NCBI RefSeq assembly: GCF_037203705.1
Contig: NZ_JBBCAT010000002.1
Coordinates: 558,001 to 622,000, forward strand
DNA from: Prosthecomicrobium sp. N25
Lineage (GTDB): Bacteria; Pseudomonadota; Alphaproteobacteria; Rhizobiales; Ancalomicrobiaceae
Length of the DNA: 64,000 bases
Reading direction: 5' to 3'
Shown: piece after piece, positions 50,361-59,161 of the stretch
Layout: the number at the start of each line of letters is the position of its first letter
Numbering within the stretch: the first letter of the stretch is position 1
The notes under the pieces: generated by a model
Told to the model about the DNA's origin: nothing
Seen by the model: the letters and a program-made list of their open reading frames with translations, nothing else
Database searches by the model: none
Position numbers and translations under genes: made by a program

Positions 50361-52703
50361 TCACGGCAGGGTGGCGGGCTCGGCTTCCAGTTCGGCGACC
50401 AGTTCCGCGGCCATGCCGCGCAGGAGTTCGCGTTCGTCGTCCCCCAGGGGCTCGCGGGGGCGGGTGTCGATCAGGACGAGCCAGCCGATCACCGGGCCCG
50501 TGGTGGAGATGAGAGGGGCGGCGGCGAAGAAGCGGATGCCGTTCTCCAGGATCAGCGGGTCGGTGGCGAAGCGCTCCTCCTTGGTCACGTCGGCGAAGAC
50601 CTTCACGTCCACTTCGCCCTCCAGAAGACGCGCCCAGACCGCGTCGCGCCGCGATGCGGGCCGCTCGACCTTCTCGTCGCCCGGCGCGGGTTCAGGGGCG
50701 GGGGCCGTGGTGCGGGCCAGGGTGACGAGGGCGAGCGGGACGGCGAAGTCCTGCGCGGCGCGCTTGATGAAGCTCTCGAAGGGCTCGCCGGTGGTCGAGG
50801 ACAGGCCGAGCGACCGCAGCACCGCGGCCGACGCGTTGCGGTCCGCCTCGGGGTCCTGCGCCGGCGTGTCGGACCGGGCGGAGGCGGGGGCGGGGGCGAG
50901 GTGGTCGAGGGCGGCGGCCACGGAGAAGACGACCGCGTCGGCGCCGATGTTGGCGGCGAGGTCGTCGGCGGCGGGACGGGAGGCGAGGTTCCAGGCGGCC
51001 ACGATCAGCCGGCACTTCGGATTGCGCCGGCGCAGGCGGCGGCAGGTGTAGCGGGCATAGGTGATCGGGTTCGGGTGGAGATAGGAGAGGCAGACCGCGT
51101 CGATGCCCTCGAGGTCGATCTGCCCGAGCGCGTCGTGCGAGATGGCGATGGGCGGCAGGACGCGCACGACGCCGCCGTGCTCGCGGGCCGCCTCGGCCAG
51201 CATCTCCGCCGCCGCCCGGTCGAGCTCGGTGCGACCCGCGATGCAGAGGAGCGTGATGTCGTCGTGATCGAGGTTGCGCAGCTCCTCCGGGGCAGATTCG
51301 ATCTCGGCGTTCTCCTCGATGTCGCGCACCACGCAAATCGCTGTGTCGGCGACGATCCGCCGGTAGCCGATCTCGACGGCGCTGCGCTGGCGGTCGTTCT
51401 CGGCGAGGCGAAGCGCCGGGATGCCGACATGCTCGTAGAAGGCCAGGGCCGAGTCCGCTCGGATGCGCTCCTCGGCGATCTCGATCGCCTCCTCCAGGTG
51501 CCCGCCGAGCAGGCGCTGATAGAAGCGCTCCTCCGGGGCCAGCACGGGATCGCTGCCCAGCAGCACGTCGAGAAAGCGGAGCTGCGGCACGTGGCGGCCG
51601 ATGACGACGAGGCAGACGGTGAGGGGGGTGGCGAGGAACAGGCCGGCCGGGCCCCAGAGGGTGGTCCAGAAGATGGCCGAGACGATGATGGCGAGCGGCG
51701 AGAGGCCCGTCGAGGAGCCGTAGAGCCAGGGCTCGACGACGTTGTTGCTGATGAGCTCGGCGCCGAGGAAGAGCGCGCCGACCCAGAGGAACATGGTCCA
51801 GCCGGGGTCGACCGCGATCGCCAGGGCGAGGGGGAAGAGGGCGGCGATGAAGGGCCCGAGATAGGGGATGAAGCGCAGCACGACGGCGAGCAGGCCCCAG
51901 AGCGGCGCGTTGGGAACGCCGACTAGGAAGAGGCCGAGGCCGATCGGCACACCGTAAAGGGTGTTCACGAGGAGCTGCATCAGGAGATAGCGGCTCACGC
52001 GCTTGGCGGCGTCGTCGAGCGCCTGGGTGCTGCGGTTGAGGTCTCCGGCGCCGAAGAGGCGGATGAAGCGGTCGCGCAAGTCCTCGCGTTCCAGAAGCAC
52101 GAAGACGACGAAGACGATGACGAGGCCGGCGGTCACCAGGGGCGCCAGAAGGGGGCCCACGAATGTGGTCAGGATGGTGATCGGGCTCGCCTGGCCCTCC
52201 GCGATCGTCACCGGGATCGGCGAGGCCTCCGGCTTGGCGGCAGGGCGGGTGGACGCCTGCGGGTTCGCGGGATCGGGGGCGGGCTCCTTCTTCAGCTCCT
52301 CGGCGATGTCCCTGACCGTCGACGTCACCTTGTCGACCGTGCCGCCGCTGGCGCCGGGGGCCTGCAGGCTGCGGATCTTCTGGCTGACGGTCGATCGGTA
52401 GCTCGGCAGGTTGTCGGCGAGCTCGACGAGTTGCAGGCCGACCACGAAGGCGGTCGAGACGACGACGAGGAAAGCGATGAAGACCGCGCCCACGACCGCG
52501 ACGACCCGGGGCAGGCGCAGGCGGCGGAGCGCGGCGACCAGGGGCGACAAGGCGAAGCTGATGACGACCGCCAGCGCGAAGGGGATGAAGATGTCCCGCC
52601 CGAAGTAGAGGCCGCCGACCGCGAAGATGAGGCCTCCGGCGGTGATCAGGGGGGTGCCGAGGCCGTGGGCGGTCTGCGGCGGGGCAGGGGCGGGTTCTGT
52701 CAT
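50361..52703 (-). CDS. AI-2E family transporter fused to two soluble domains
   Basis: A 780-residue protein. Residues 15-385 form an AI-2E (PerM/TqsA) membrane domain with about eight helices and the family stretch NNVVEPWLYGSSTGLSPLAIIVSAIFWTTLWGPAGLFLATPLTV. Residues 386-480 are a helical linker. Residues 483-600 (DDITLLCIAGRTELDRAAAEMLAEAAREHG, IDAVCLSYLHPNPITYARYTCRRLR) resemble a cobalamin-binding-like Rossmann domain, without a clear DxHxxG motif. Residues 620-775 look like a GAF domain. Start ATG at 52703; an upstream GTG/ATG adds 11 residues. Known AI-2E proteins end near residue 350, so the tail is unusual. Transported substrate unknown. Confidence 0.8.
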   Translation of the reverse strand: MTEPAPAPPQTAHGLGTPLITAGGLIFAVGGLYFGRDIFIPFALAVVISFALSPLVAALRRLRLPRVVAVVGAVFIAFLVVVSTAFVVGLQLVELADNLPSYRSTVSQKIRSLQAPGASGGTVDKVTSTVRDIAEELKKEPAPDPANPQASTRPAAKPEASPIPVTIAEGQASPITILTTFVGPLLAPLVTAGLVIVFVVFVLLEREDLRDRFIRLFGAGDLNRSTQALDDAAKRVSRYLLMQLLVNTLYGVPIGLGLFLVGVPNAPLWGLLAVVLRFIPYLGPFIAALFPLALAIAVDPGWTMFLWVGALFLGAELISNNVVEPWLYGSSTGLSPLAIIVSAIFWTTLWGPAGLFLATPLTVCLVVIGRHVPQLRFLDVLLGSDPVLAPEERFYQRLLGGHLEEAIEIAEERIRADSALAFYEHVGIPALRLAENDRQRSAVEIGYRRIVADTAICVVRDIEENAEIESAPEELRNLDHDDITLLCIAGRTELDRAAAEMLAEAAREHGGVVRVLPPIAISHDALGQIDLEGIDAVCLSYLHPNPITYARYTCRRLRRRNPKCRLIVAAWNLASRPAADDLAANIGADAVVFSVAAALDHLAPAPASARSDTPAQDPEADRNASAAVLRSLGLSSTTGEPFESFIKRAAQDFAVPLALVTLARTTAPAPEPAPGDEKVERPASRRDAVWARLLEGEVDVKVFADVTKEERFATDPLILENGIRFFAAAPLISTTGPVIGWLVLIDTRPREPLGDDERELLRGMAAELVAELEAEPATLP

Positions 52704-52797
52704 GGGCTCCGCTCGCGCTTCAGCGAGCCGGAACAACGTCCGCCGGGGCCGTTTGATCCGCGGCGGCGGGGAAATCCTCCGCGCCGCCTGCGCGGGG

Positions 52798-53763
52798 TCA
52801 GCCGGAGAGCTTCCGGGCGCGTCCGTAGAAGAGCAGCATGCCGATGATCACCGCCCCGTAGATCATCTGGCGGTAGGCCTCCTCCATCTGCATCACAGAC
52901 AGGATCGACTGCAGGACGGTGATCAGGATCACGCCCGCGACGGTGCCGAGGTAGCTGCCGCGGCCGCCCAGGATGTTGGTGCCGCCGAGGACCACGGCCG
53001 CGATGGCGGGCAGCAGGTAGGCGTCGCCCATGGCCTGGTAGGCCTTGGTCGAGTAGCCGGCGAGCAGGACCCCGCCCATGGCGGCGAGCATGCCGGAGAG
53101 GGCGAAGCAGACGACGATCACCCGGCGGGTGTCGATCCCGGACAGGTAGCTCGCGCGCTCCCGGTTGCCGATCGCGTAGATGCTGCGGCCGAGCGTCGTC
53201 CGGCCGAGGAGAAACAGGAGGACCGCGCCGACCACGGCCCAGACCAGCACGGCGTTGGGGATGCCGGCCAGACTGCGCTGGACGGCGAGGAAGTGCATGG
53301 CGTCGGTCGCGTGGTCCTGGGGGGCGAAGCCGCCGGTGTGGACCACCATCAGCCCCTGGGCGACCGCGTTGGTGCCGAGGGTGAAGATCATCGAGGGCAC
53401 CCGGAGATAGGCGACCCCGACGCCGTTGACGATGCCGAACAGCATGCCGCAGAGAAGGCCGAACGGGATGGCGAGGACCTCGCCGACCGTGCCGTAGCCG
53501 GACATGGCGGTCGACATCATGCCCCCGATGGTGACCACCCAGGGGATCGACAGGTCGATGTGGCCGAGGAGGATCACCAGCATGACCCCGGATGCGATGA
53601 TGCCCAGGAAGGCGGCGACCTGGAGCTGCTGGAGCAGGTAGGGCAGGGACAGGAAGTTGGCCGAGTAGAAGCTGCCGACGAACAGGAGCAGCGCCGTGCA
53701 GGCGAAGACGACCAGGGCGGCCGGGTCGACGGTTCGGCGCAGGCGTTCGGCGATCGTGGTCAT
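52798..53763 (-). CDS. Sugar-type (CUT2) ABC transporter permease, second
   Basis: A 321-residue RbsC-like permease with about ten helices. CUT2 features are LGHIDLSIPWVVTIGGMMSTAM, VAYLRVPSMIFTLGTNAVAQGL, RTTLGRSIYAIGNRERASYLSGIDTRRVIVVCFALSGMLAAMGGVLLAGY and AAVVLGGTNILGGRGSYLGTVAGVILIT. Last gene of the operon SBP-ATPase-permease-permease. It begins 13 bases after the first permease. Confidence 0.9.
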   Translation of the reverse strand: MTTIAERLRRTVDPAALVVFACTALLLFVGSFYSANFLSLPYLLQQLQVAAFLGIIASGVMLVILLGHIDLSIPWVVTIGGMMSTAMSGYGTVGEVLAIPFGLLCGMLFGIVNGVGVAYLRVPSMIFTLGTNAVAQGLMVVHTGGFAPQDHATDAMHFLAVQRSLAGIPNAVLVWAVVGAVLLFLLGRTTLGRSIYAIGNRERASYLSGIDTRRVIVVCFALSGMLAAMGGVLLAGYSTKAYQAMGDAYLLPAIAAVVLGGTNILGGRGSYLGTVAGVILITVLQSILSVMQMEEAYRQMIYGAVIIGMLLFYGRARKLSG

Positions 53764-53776
53764 CCGTCGGTCCTGG

Positions 53777-54757
53777 TCATCCGAAGAGTTCGAGGCGGTT
53801 GCGGATCTTCAGAAGGCGCAGGGCGCCGAGGCTGACGGCGGCCAGCAGCACCACGCCCTGGAATAGCGGCTGCCAGAGCGGCGGCAGGTCGAAGACGAAG
53901 AGGAGGTCCTCGACGGTGCGCAGCACGAAGGCGCCGAAGATCGAGCCGATCGCACTGCCGGCGCCGCCGAACAGCGAGGTTCCGCCGATCACCACCGCGG
54001 CGATGGAGTTCAGCGTGTAGGTGCCGCCGATCGGCGAGGAGGCCTCGCCCGAGTAGGTGAGGCAGGTGAGCAGGAGGCCGGCGATCGCGGCGAGCAGGCC
54101 GGAGAGCAGGTAGGCGGTCAGCTTGGCGCGGCCGACGTCGACGCCCGACATGTAGGCGGCCGCCTCGTTGGAGCCGACCGCGTAGGCGGCGCGGCCGACG
54201 ACCGACCGGCGGTAGGGCACCCAGACGACGAGCACCACGGCCAGCAGGACGAAGAGCATCGTGGGCACGCCGCCGAAGACCTGGCCGGTCAGGGCGTCGG
54301 CGAAGTCGGGGTTGATGTCGCCGCCGGGGGTCGGGCGCAGGGCCAGGGCGAAGCCGTAATAGCAGGCGCCGGTCGCGAGCGTGGTGATGATCGGCTGCAG
54401 GCGCCCGTAGACGACGATCAGGCCGTTGACGAGGCCGCAGGCGAGCCCGAGGCCGAGGACGCCGAGGACGCCGAGGGCCGTCATCGCGGGGGAGCCGACC
54501 ACGATGCTCGAGGCCAGGCAGTTCGCCAGGATGAAGACCATGCCGACGGAGAGGTCCAGCCCGGCGGTCAGCACGGGCAAGGTCTGGGCCATCGCCACGA
54601 TGGCGAGGAGGACCGCCTTGTTGGCGGCGGTGGTGGCGACGTTGGGAGTGAGACCGGCCGAATGGTTGGAGATGTAGACGGTGAACATGGCCAGGAAGAC
54701 CGCGAGCGCGAGGAGCGTCCGCTGGTGTTCGGCCAGGTGAAAGCGCCAGTCCCTCAT
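53777..54757 (-). CDS. Sugar-type (CUT2) ABC transporter permease, first
   Basis: A 326-residue RbsC-like permease: TAGLDLSVGMVFILANCLASSIV, VVYGRLQPIITTLATGACYYG, RSVVGRAAYAVGSNEAAAYMSGVDVGRAKLTAYLLSGLLAAIAGLLLT and AAVVIGGTSLFGGAGSAIGSIFGAFVL are all in family order. The ATG overlaps the ATPase stop. Two different permeases with one ATPase and one binding protein is the layout of rhamnose, galactofuranose (YtfQRT-YjfF) and Lsr transporters. Confidence 0.9.
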   Translation of the reverse strand: MRDWRFHLAEHQRTLLALAVFLAMFTVYISNHSAGLTPNVATTAANKAVLLAIVAMAQTLPVLTAGLDLSVGMVFILANCLASSIVVGSPAMTALGVLGVLGLGLACGLVNGLIVVYGRLQPIITTLATGACYYGFALALRPTPGGDINPDFADALTGQVFGGVPTMLFVLLAVVLVVWVPYRRSVVGRAAYAVGSNEAAAYMSGVDVGRAKLTAYLLSGLLAAIAGLLLTCLTYSGEASSPIGGTYTLNSIAAVVIGGTSLFGGAGSAIGSIFGAFVLRTVEDLLFVFDLPPLWQPLFQGVVLLAAVSLGALRLLKIRNRLELFG

Positions 54758-56343
54758 GGATGGCCTCCGGGGGCGGCCGGCGCCGCGGCGCGGGCCGCCT
54801 CGATCTCGGCCGGCAGGTTGAGGGCGCTCGCCACCAGGGCCCGCTCGGTGATCTCCGGCCCGGCCAGGGTGCGCACGATGCGGCCGTCGTAGAAGACGGC
54901 GACGCGGTCGCAGCAGCCGATCAGCTCGTCGTAGTCGGTGGAGTAGAACAGGATGCCGGCGCCGTCGTCGGCCAGCCGGCGCAGGAGGCCGTAGATCTCC
55001 TGCTTGGTGCCGACGTCGATGCCGCGGGTCGGGTCGTTGAGCAGGATGATCCGCGGCCGGGTCATCAGCCACTTGGCGATCACAACCTTCTGCTGGTTGC
55101 CGCCCGAGAGGGAGCCGACCGGCAGGTCGGCGCCGCCGGTCTTGATCTTCAGGAGGTCGATCAGGCGTGCGATCGCGGCGTCCTCGGCGGCCCCGTCGAT
55201 GATGCCGTACCGGCTGACCGACCCCAGGGCCGCCACGGTCAGGTTCTCGCGGACCGACATGGGCAGGAGCAGGCCCTCGGTCTTCCGGTCCTCGGGGATC
55301 AGCGCCATGCCGACCTCGGGGGCCTTGGCGGCGCGGGGGCTGGCGATCGAGACCGGGCGCCCCTCCACCTCGATCCGGCCCTCGACCCCGACCAGGACGC
55401 CGAAGAGCGCGAGCAGCATCTCGCGCTGGCCCTGGCCGTCGAGGCCGCCGAGGCCGACGATCTCGCCCTTGCCGACGGTGAGCGAAACGTCGGCCAGACG
55501 GCGCTCCCAGGACAGGCCGGACACCGCGAGGGCCGGCGGGGGCGGGGCGGCATGCAGGGGCTTCGGGGGGAAGACGTGGCTGTACTCGCGGCCGATCATC
55601 ATCTCGACGACCTCGGAGTCGGACTTGGTGCCGGCCGCGAAGGATCCGACCGTGCGCCCATTGCGGAAGACCGTGCAGTCGTCCGCCAGCTCGCGGATCT
55701 CGTTCATGCGGTGCGAGATGTAGACGATGCCGAGCCCCTCGGCCTTCAGGCGCGCCAGCAGCCGGAACACCTTGCCGACGTCGGCGGCGGTCAGCGCGGA
55801 GGTCGCCTCGTCGAGGATCAGGAGCTTGGGGCGGCGGGCGAGCGCCTTGGCGATCTCGACGATCTGGCGGCGCGACAGCGGCAGGTCGCCGACGAGAGCG
55901 AGGGGATGGATGTCTTCGGCGCCGATGCGGGCAAGGACCTCCTCGGCCAACCGGCGCTGCGCCGCGCGGTCGATCAGGCCGAAGCGGCGCGGCGGCCTCG
56001 TGATCGCGATGTTGTCCGCGACCGTCAGGTCGGGCATCAGGGAGAGTTCCTGGAAGATGCAGACGACCCCCGCCGCGGTCGCCTCGCCCGGTCCGGCGAA
56101 GCGACGCGGCGTGCCCTCGAGCAGGATCTCGCCGGCGTCGGGCTGGACGACGCCGGCCATGATCTTGATCAGCGTCGACTTGCCGGCTCCGTTCTCGCCG
56201 AGGAGGGCGTGGATGCGGCCGGATGCGCAGGCGAAAGAGGCGTCCTCGAGCGCACGGACGCCGCCGTAGCGCTTGGAGATGCCGGTCATGGCGAGAAGCG
56301 GCGCGGCGGGCGCGGGGCTCGGGGCGCGGGCGGCTTCGGCCAT
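54754..56343 (-). CDS. Sugar-type (CUT2) ABC transporter ATP-binding protein
   Basis: A 529-residue double ATPase of the RbsA class. The N-terminal half has Walker A GENGAGKST, signature LPLSRRQIVEIAKAL and Walker B LLILDEATSAL; the C-terminal half has the usual degenerate P-loop (GLGGLDGQGQREMLL), signature GSLSGGNQQKVVIAKWL and Walker B IILLNDPTRGIDVGTK. The Asp-for-Glu variant NDP in the second half is common in this class. ATG at 56343 begins MAEAARAPS; an upstream in-frame start is possible. Confidence 0.92.
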   Translation of the reverse strand: MAEAARAPSPAPAAPLLAMTGISKRYGGVRALEDASFACASGRIHALLGENGAGKSTLIKIMAGVVQPDAGEILLEGTPRRFAGPGEATAAGVVCIFQELSLMPDLTVADNIAITRPPRRFGLIDRAAQRRLAEEVLARIGAEDIHPLALVGDLPLSRRQIVEIAKALARRPKLLILDEATSALTAADVGKVFRLLARLKAEGLGIVYISHRMNEIRELADDCTVFRNGRTVGSFAAGTKSDSEVVEMMIGREYSHVFPPKPLHAAPPPPALAVSGLSWERRLADVSLTVGKGEIVGLGGLDGQGQREMLLALFGVLVGVEGRIEVEGRPVSIASPRAAKAPEVGMALIPEDRKTEGLLLPMSVRENLTVAALGSVSRYGIIDGAAEDAAIARLIDLLKIKTGGADLPVGSLSGGNQQKVVIAKWLMTRPRIILLNDPTRGIDVGTKQEIYGLLRRLADDGAGILFYSTDYDELIGCCDRVAVFYDGRIVRTLAGPEITERALVASALNLPAEIEAARAAAPAAPGGHP

Positions 56344-56442
56344 CGGGGTCCTCGGCGTGGGGCGGGGGGATGATCGAGACGGACCGGCCCCGCGGGCACG
56401 CAAGGCGCCGTGGGGCCGGCCGGAGAAGAGCCATCGGCTCCG

Positions 56443-57570
56443 TCAGTTGTTGGCTTCGCTCTTGCCCATGATCTCGGTCGCCGTGATGTTGACGTTGCAC
56501 GGCGGGAATTCATTGGGGGTGAAGAAGTTGTCGGTCAGATCGGGATAGTAGTTGACGTTCGCCTTGAAATCCGGGTGCTCCACATAGGGGATCGGCACCG
56601 AGATCATCTGCGGCATGACCTTGCCCTGGAGGGCTTCGACGGCCGCCTTCATCGAGATGGCCACGAGGCCCGGCGACTGACCCGCGGAAGCGCAGAGCAG
56701 ACCGTCCTTCGCGTGCTGGGCGCAGAGCTTGCGGAAGCCGTTCTCGGCCTCGCCGGAGACCGGGATGAAGGGATGCTTGGCGTCGATGAGGGCGCGCACG
56801 GCGCCGGTCGATCCGCCCTGCACGAACATGCCGTCGAACTTCTTGTGGACCGCGAGCGCGTCGGCCACGACCTTCTGCGCCGTTCCGTCGTCCCAATTGC
56901 CGACGACCTCGATGATCTCGAACTTGTTGCCGGAGCCCTCCATGATCTCGCGGAAGCCGACATGGCGGTCGCGGTCGACGGAGTTGCCGGGCAGGCCGCG
57001 CACCTCGAGGATCTTGCCGGCCTTGGCGGGGATGTTCTTGACGAGCCAGCGGCCCATCAGGCGGCCCATCTCGAGCTGGTCCTCGTTGACCATCATGACC
57101 TCGTCGGAATCGAGGACGTTGTCGAAGGGGACGAGGACGACGTTGGCCCCGTTGGCGCGCCGGATGACCGGGCCGAAGGCGGTCGGGTTGACCGCGATGG
57201 TGACGATCGCGTCGTAGCCGGAGTTGATGAAGTTGTCGATCGCGCCGATCTGGGCGGCGACGTCGGTGCCGGTGGAGACGACCTTCAGCTCCTTGATCAG
57301 GGGCTTGATGTCGGGCTGCTCGGCGAAGGCCTTGGCGGTCTTGATCATCTGGATGCGCCAGGTGTTGCCGACGAAGCCGTTGGCGATCGCGATCCGGTAG
57401 GGGCCCGGCTTGGCGGACCATTTGAACATCTTGGTGTTGGAATCCCAGGGCTTGAAGCAGGCCGGATTCTCGCTCTGGGCCTTCACGACTTCGGGTCCGG
57501 CGAGCGCCGGGGCGGTACCGAGGGCCAGACCCGCGAGTCCGGCCAGGATCATCTTCGCGACGTGGGGCAT
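56443..57570 (-). CDS. Sugar-type ABC transporter substrate-binding protein
   Basis: A 375-residue periplasmic binding protein, Peripla_BP_4 type, with signal about 1-24. Seen: YRIAIANGFVGNTWRIQMIKTAKAFAEQ, NFINSGYDAIVTIAVNPTAFGPVIRRANGANVVLVPFDN, EMGRLMGRWLVKNIPAKAGKILEVRGLPG and FDGMFVQGGSTGAVRALIDAKHPFIPVSGEAENGFRKL. Two extra cysteines (PACFKPW near the N-terminus and FPPCNVN near the C-terminus) could form a disulfide joining the ends. First gene of its operon, ATG at 57570 with a GGAGGAG site. Confidence 0.9.
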   Translation of the reverse strand: MPHVAKMILAGLAGLALGTAPALAGPEVVKAQSENPACFKPWDSNTKMFKWSAKPGPYRIAIANGFVGNTWRIQMIKTAKAFAEQPDIKPLIKELKVVSTGTDVAAQIGAIDNFINSGYDAIVTIAVNPTAFGPVIRRANGANVVLVPFDNVLDSDEVMMVNEDQLEMGRLMGRWLVKNIPAKAGKILEVRGLPGNSVDRDRHVGFREIMEGSGNKFEIIEVVGNWDDGTAQKVVADALAVHKKFDGMFVQGGSTGAVRALIDAKHPFIPVSGEAENGFRKLCAQHAKDGLLCASAGQSPGLVAISMKAAVEALQGKVMPQMISVPIPYVEHPDFKANVNYYPDLTDNFFTPNEFPPCNVNITATEIMGKSEANN

Positions 57571-57956
57571 GGATCTCCTCCCGTTGGTGGTCCCGGCAGT
57601 CTTCGCCGCCGTGTGGTCTTCATCTCGGCTCGACTGGACATCGGCGCATGCGGAACAGTCGTCGGGGCGGCCCATCACGGGGCCGGACCGTTTCCAGGCA
57701 AACGCGGTCATGCTCGGACCCGATTCCGGACCGGGACCGACCTCGATGTCTCTGGAATTCCGCAAGACGATGGCGACGGACAACTCTTCCCCCGTCTGCC
57801 GTCCCATCGGTAATAGGAGGCTACATCGCTGCGGGTCGATGTCAAGCCGATCGGTCCGAGGAATAGGGCCCGGTCCGCGGCGGGGGCGCCGGCGGCCGCC
57901 CAGGGTTGCACGGCAGCGGGGTTCGGAGGACACTGGCCCCCACATGGGAGGCGGCC
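57571..57956. promoter_or_regulatory. Divergent intergenic region, sugar SBP / SnoaL-like gene
   Basis: 386 bases without a gene. It must hold the promoter of the sugar transporter operon and that of the SnoaL/ABM pair. I found no strong dyad; composition is only slightly lower in GC than the flanks near 57700-57850. Confidence 0.35.
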
Positions 57957-58376
57957 ATGAACACCGATCGCAGCAAGGCGGACCTGCTCGCGGGCCTGTA
58001 CCGGACGTGGGGCGAGAGCAAGGGAGCGGTCAATCCGTTCCTCGACCACATCGCCGAGGACGTGAGCTGGCACTCCATGGCGGACGGCGCCGAAGGGATG
58101 GAGTTCACCGGGCGCATCTGCTGCCTGGACGACGTGAAACGCTACTTCGCCGTGCTCGCGGAAGACTGGGAGATGGTCTACTACGAGGTGGACGACGTCA
58201 TCTCGGAGGGGGACAAGGCGGTGGCCATCGGGCGCTGCGGCTGGCGCAACAAGCGGACCGGCAAGACCGCGACCGTCCGCAAGGCCGACGTCATCCGGTT
58301 CCGGGGAGACAAGATCGCCGAGGTGACCGAATTCTACGACAGCGCCGCCGCCCTCGCCGCGGCACGTCCCGACTGA
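57957..58376 (+). CDS. SnoaL-like (NTF2-fold) protein
   Basis: A 139-residue protein of the NTF2/SnoaL-like superfamily: SKADLLAGLYRTWGESKGAVNPFLDHIAEDVSWHSMADG, then the beta-sheet VYYEVDDVISEGDKAVAIGRCGWRNKRTGKTATVRKADVIRFRGDKIAEVTEFYDSAA, a very typical closing sequence. No signal peptide. ATG at 57957 has GGAGGCGG before it. The gene precedes an ABM-domain gene by 23 bases. Enzymatic activity, if any, cannot be inferred. Confidence 0.85.
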   Translation: MNTDRSKADLLAGLYRTWGESKGAVNPFLDHIAEDVSWHSMADGAEGMEFTGRICCLDDVKRYFAVLAEDWEMVYYEVDDVISEGDKAVAIGRCGWRNKRTGKTATVRKADVIRFRGDKIAEVTEFYDSAAALAAARPD

Positions 58377-58399
58377 GCGGTGGTCCGGGAGATCCTTCG

Positions 58400-58726
58400 A
58401 TGCTCGCCGTCATCTTCGAGGTCTGGCCCGCCGAGGGACAGAAGGACGCCTACCTGCGCCTGGCCGCGGACCTCCGCAGCGAGGTCGAGGCCATCGACGG
58501 GTTCCTGTCGGTCGAGCGGTTCGAAAGCCTCTACGAGCAGGGAAAGCTCCTGTCCCTGCAGTTCTGGCGCGACGAGGCGGCCCTGAAGGTCTGGCGCACG
58601 CATCTCGACCACCGGCGCGCGCAGGCGATGGGTCGGAACGGCATGTTCCGGACCTACAGGCTGCGCGTTGCGGAGGTGGTTCGCGACTACGGCCCCCACG
58701 AGCGAGCCGAGGCACCACTCGACTAA
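58400..58726 (+). CDS. Antibiotic biosynthesis monooxygenase (ABM) domain protein
   Basis: A 108-residue ferredoxin-fold protein: MLAVIFEVWPAEGQKDAYLRLAADLRSEVEAIDGFLSVERFES, LLSLQFWRDEAALKVWRTHLDHRRAQAMGRNGMFRTYRLRVAEVVRDYG. The segment FWRDEAALKVWR is the family hallmark. ABM proteins act as cofactor-free monooxygenases, haem-degrading enzymes or dimerising accessory proteins. Probably cotranscribed with the SnoaL-like gene; both are common tailoring or detoxification folds. Confidence 0.85.
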   Translation: MLAVIFEVWPAEGQKDAYLRLAADLRSEVEAIDGFLSVERFESLYEQGKLLSLQFWRDEAALKVWRTHLDHRRAQAMGRNGMFRTYRLRVAEVVRDYGPHERAEAPLD

Positions 58727-58887
58727 CGCGTGCATCGTCGCCTCAGGATGCAGGCCATTTGCATGCAACTTGGAATTTTTTTCGGTGTCTGCTGAAGAAA
58801 CCAGCTTCACCGAACCGGAACAAACCTGTAAGTTCTGACGTTGGTTAACGCCCCGTATCGCGGGTGGGATTTCAAAGGGAGTTGTCG

Positions 58888-59076
58888 ATGAGTAAGGTCG
58901 TATCGTTGGCCGCTCTGATCATCGTGGGTTCGGTCGGCATGGCGCTCGCCGACGGACCTCGCCGCACGGGCGGCGAGGGTGTCCTCGGCGTGCCGGGTCC
59001 GATGGCCGGATTCGGCCTGCCGGTCGTGCTCGCGGCCTTCGGGTACGCCTGGATCCGGGCCCGCAAGTCGAGCTGA
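58888..59076 (+). CDS. Small secreted protein with PEP-CTERM-like tail
   Basis: A 62-residue protein: signal peptide MSKVVSLAALIIVGSVGMALA, a short polar stretch DGPRRTGGEGVLGVPG, then PMAGFGLPVVLAAFGYAWIRARKSS. The final block has the architecture of a C-terminal sorting signal (Pro-containing motif, hydrophobic helix, Arg-rich end) as in PEP-CTERM proteins, but the motif is not canonical. ATG at 58888 has GGGAG upstream; an in-frame Met eight codons earlier is less well placed. Followed by a good terminator, so it is a monocistronic gene. Function unknown. Confidence 0.7.
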   Translation: MSKVVSLAALIIVGSVGMALADGPRRTGGEGVLGVPGPMAGFGLPVVLAAFGYAWIRARKSS

Positions 59077-59122
59077 CGCATTGCCCGTCCCGGTTCGGGG
59101 CGGCCTCGTCGAAAATTCCGAG

Positions 59123-59161
59123 GGGCATGGTTCGCGACTGCGGTCGGAACCGTGCCCTTTT
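59123..59161 (+). terminator. Intrinsic terminator after the small secreted protein
   Basis: Arms GGGCATGGTTC and GAACCGTGCCC pair over 11 bases with one G-U, a 13-base loop, and are followed directly by TTTT. It starts 47 bases after the stop at 59076. Confidence 0.75.

Noticed and set aside
53777-56500. A 907-codon frame that would fuse a permease to upstream sequence
   Set aside because: Residues before the permease are an antisense-like Arg/Pro-rich reading of the ATPase gene. The real permease starts at 54757 overlapping the ATPase stop.
50361-57570. An Lsr-type autoinducer-2 uptake and export system (AI-2E protein plus two-permease ABC operon)
   Set aside because: No LsrK, LsrR, LsrF or LsrG homologue is present, AI-2E is a broad family name, and the binding protein has no LsrB-specific feature I can identify.
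58759-58768. TTGCATGCAA palindrome followed by a T run after the ABM gene as a terminator
   Set aside because: The palindrome has no loop and is AT-rich, so it cannot form a stable terminator stem; possibly chance or a small operator.
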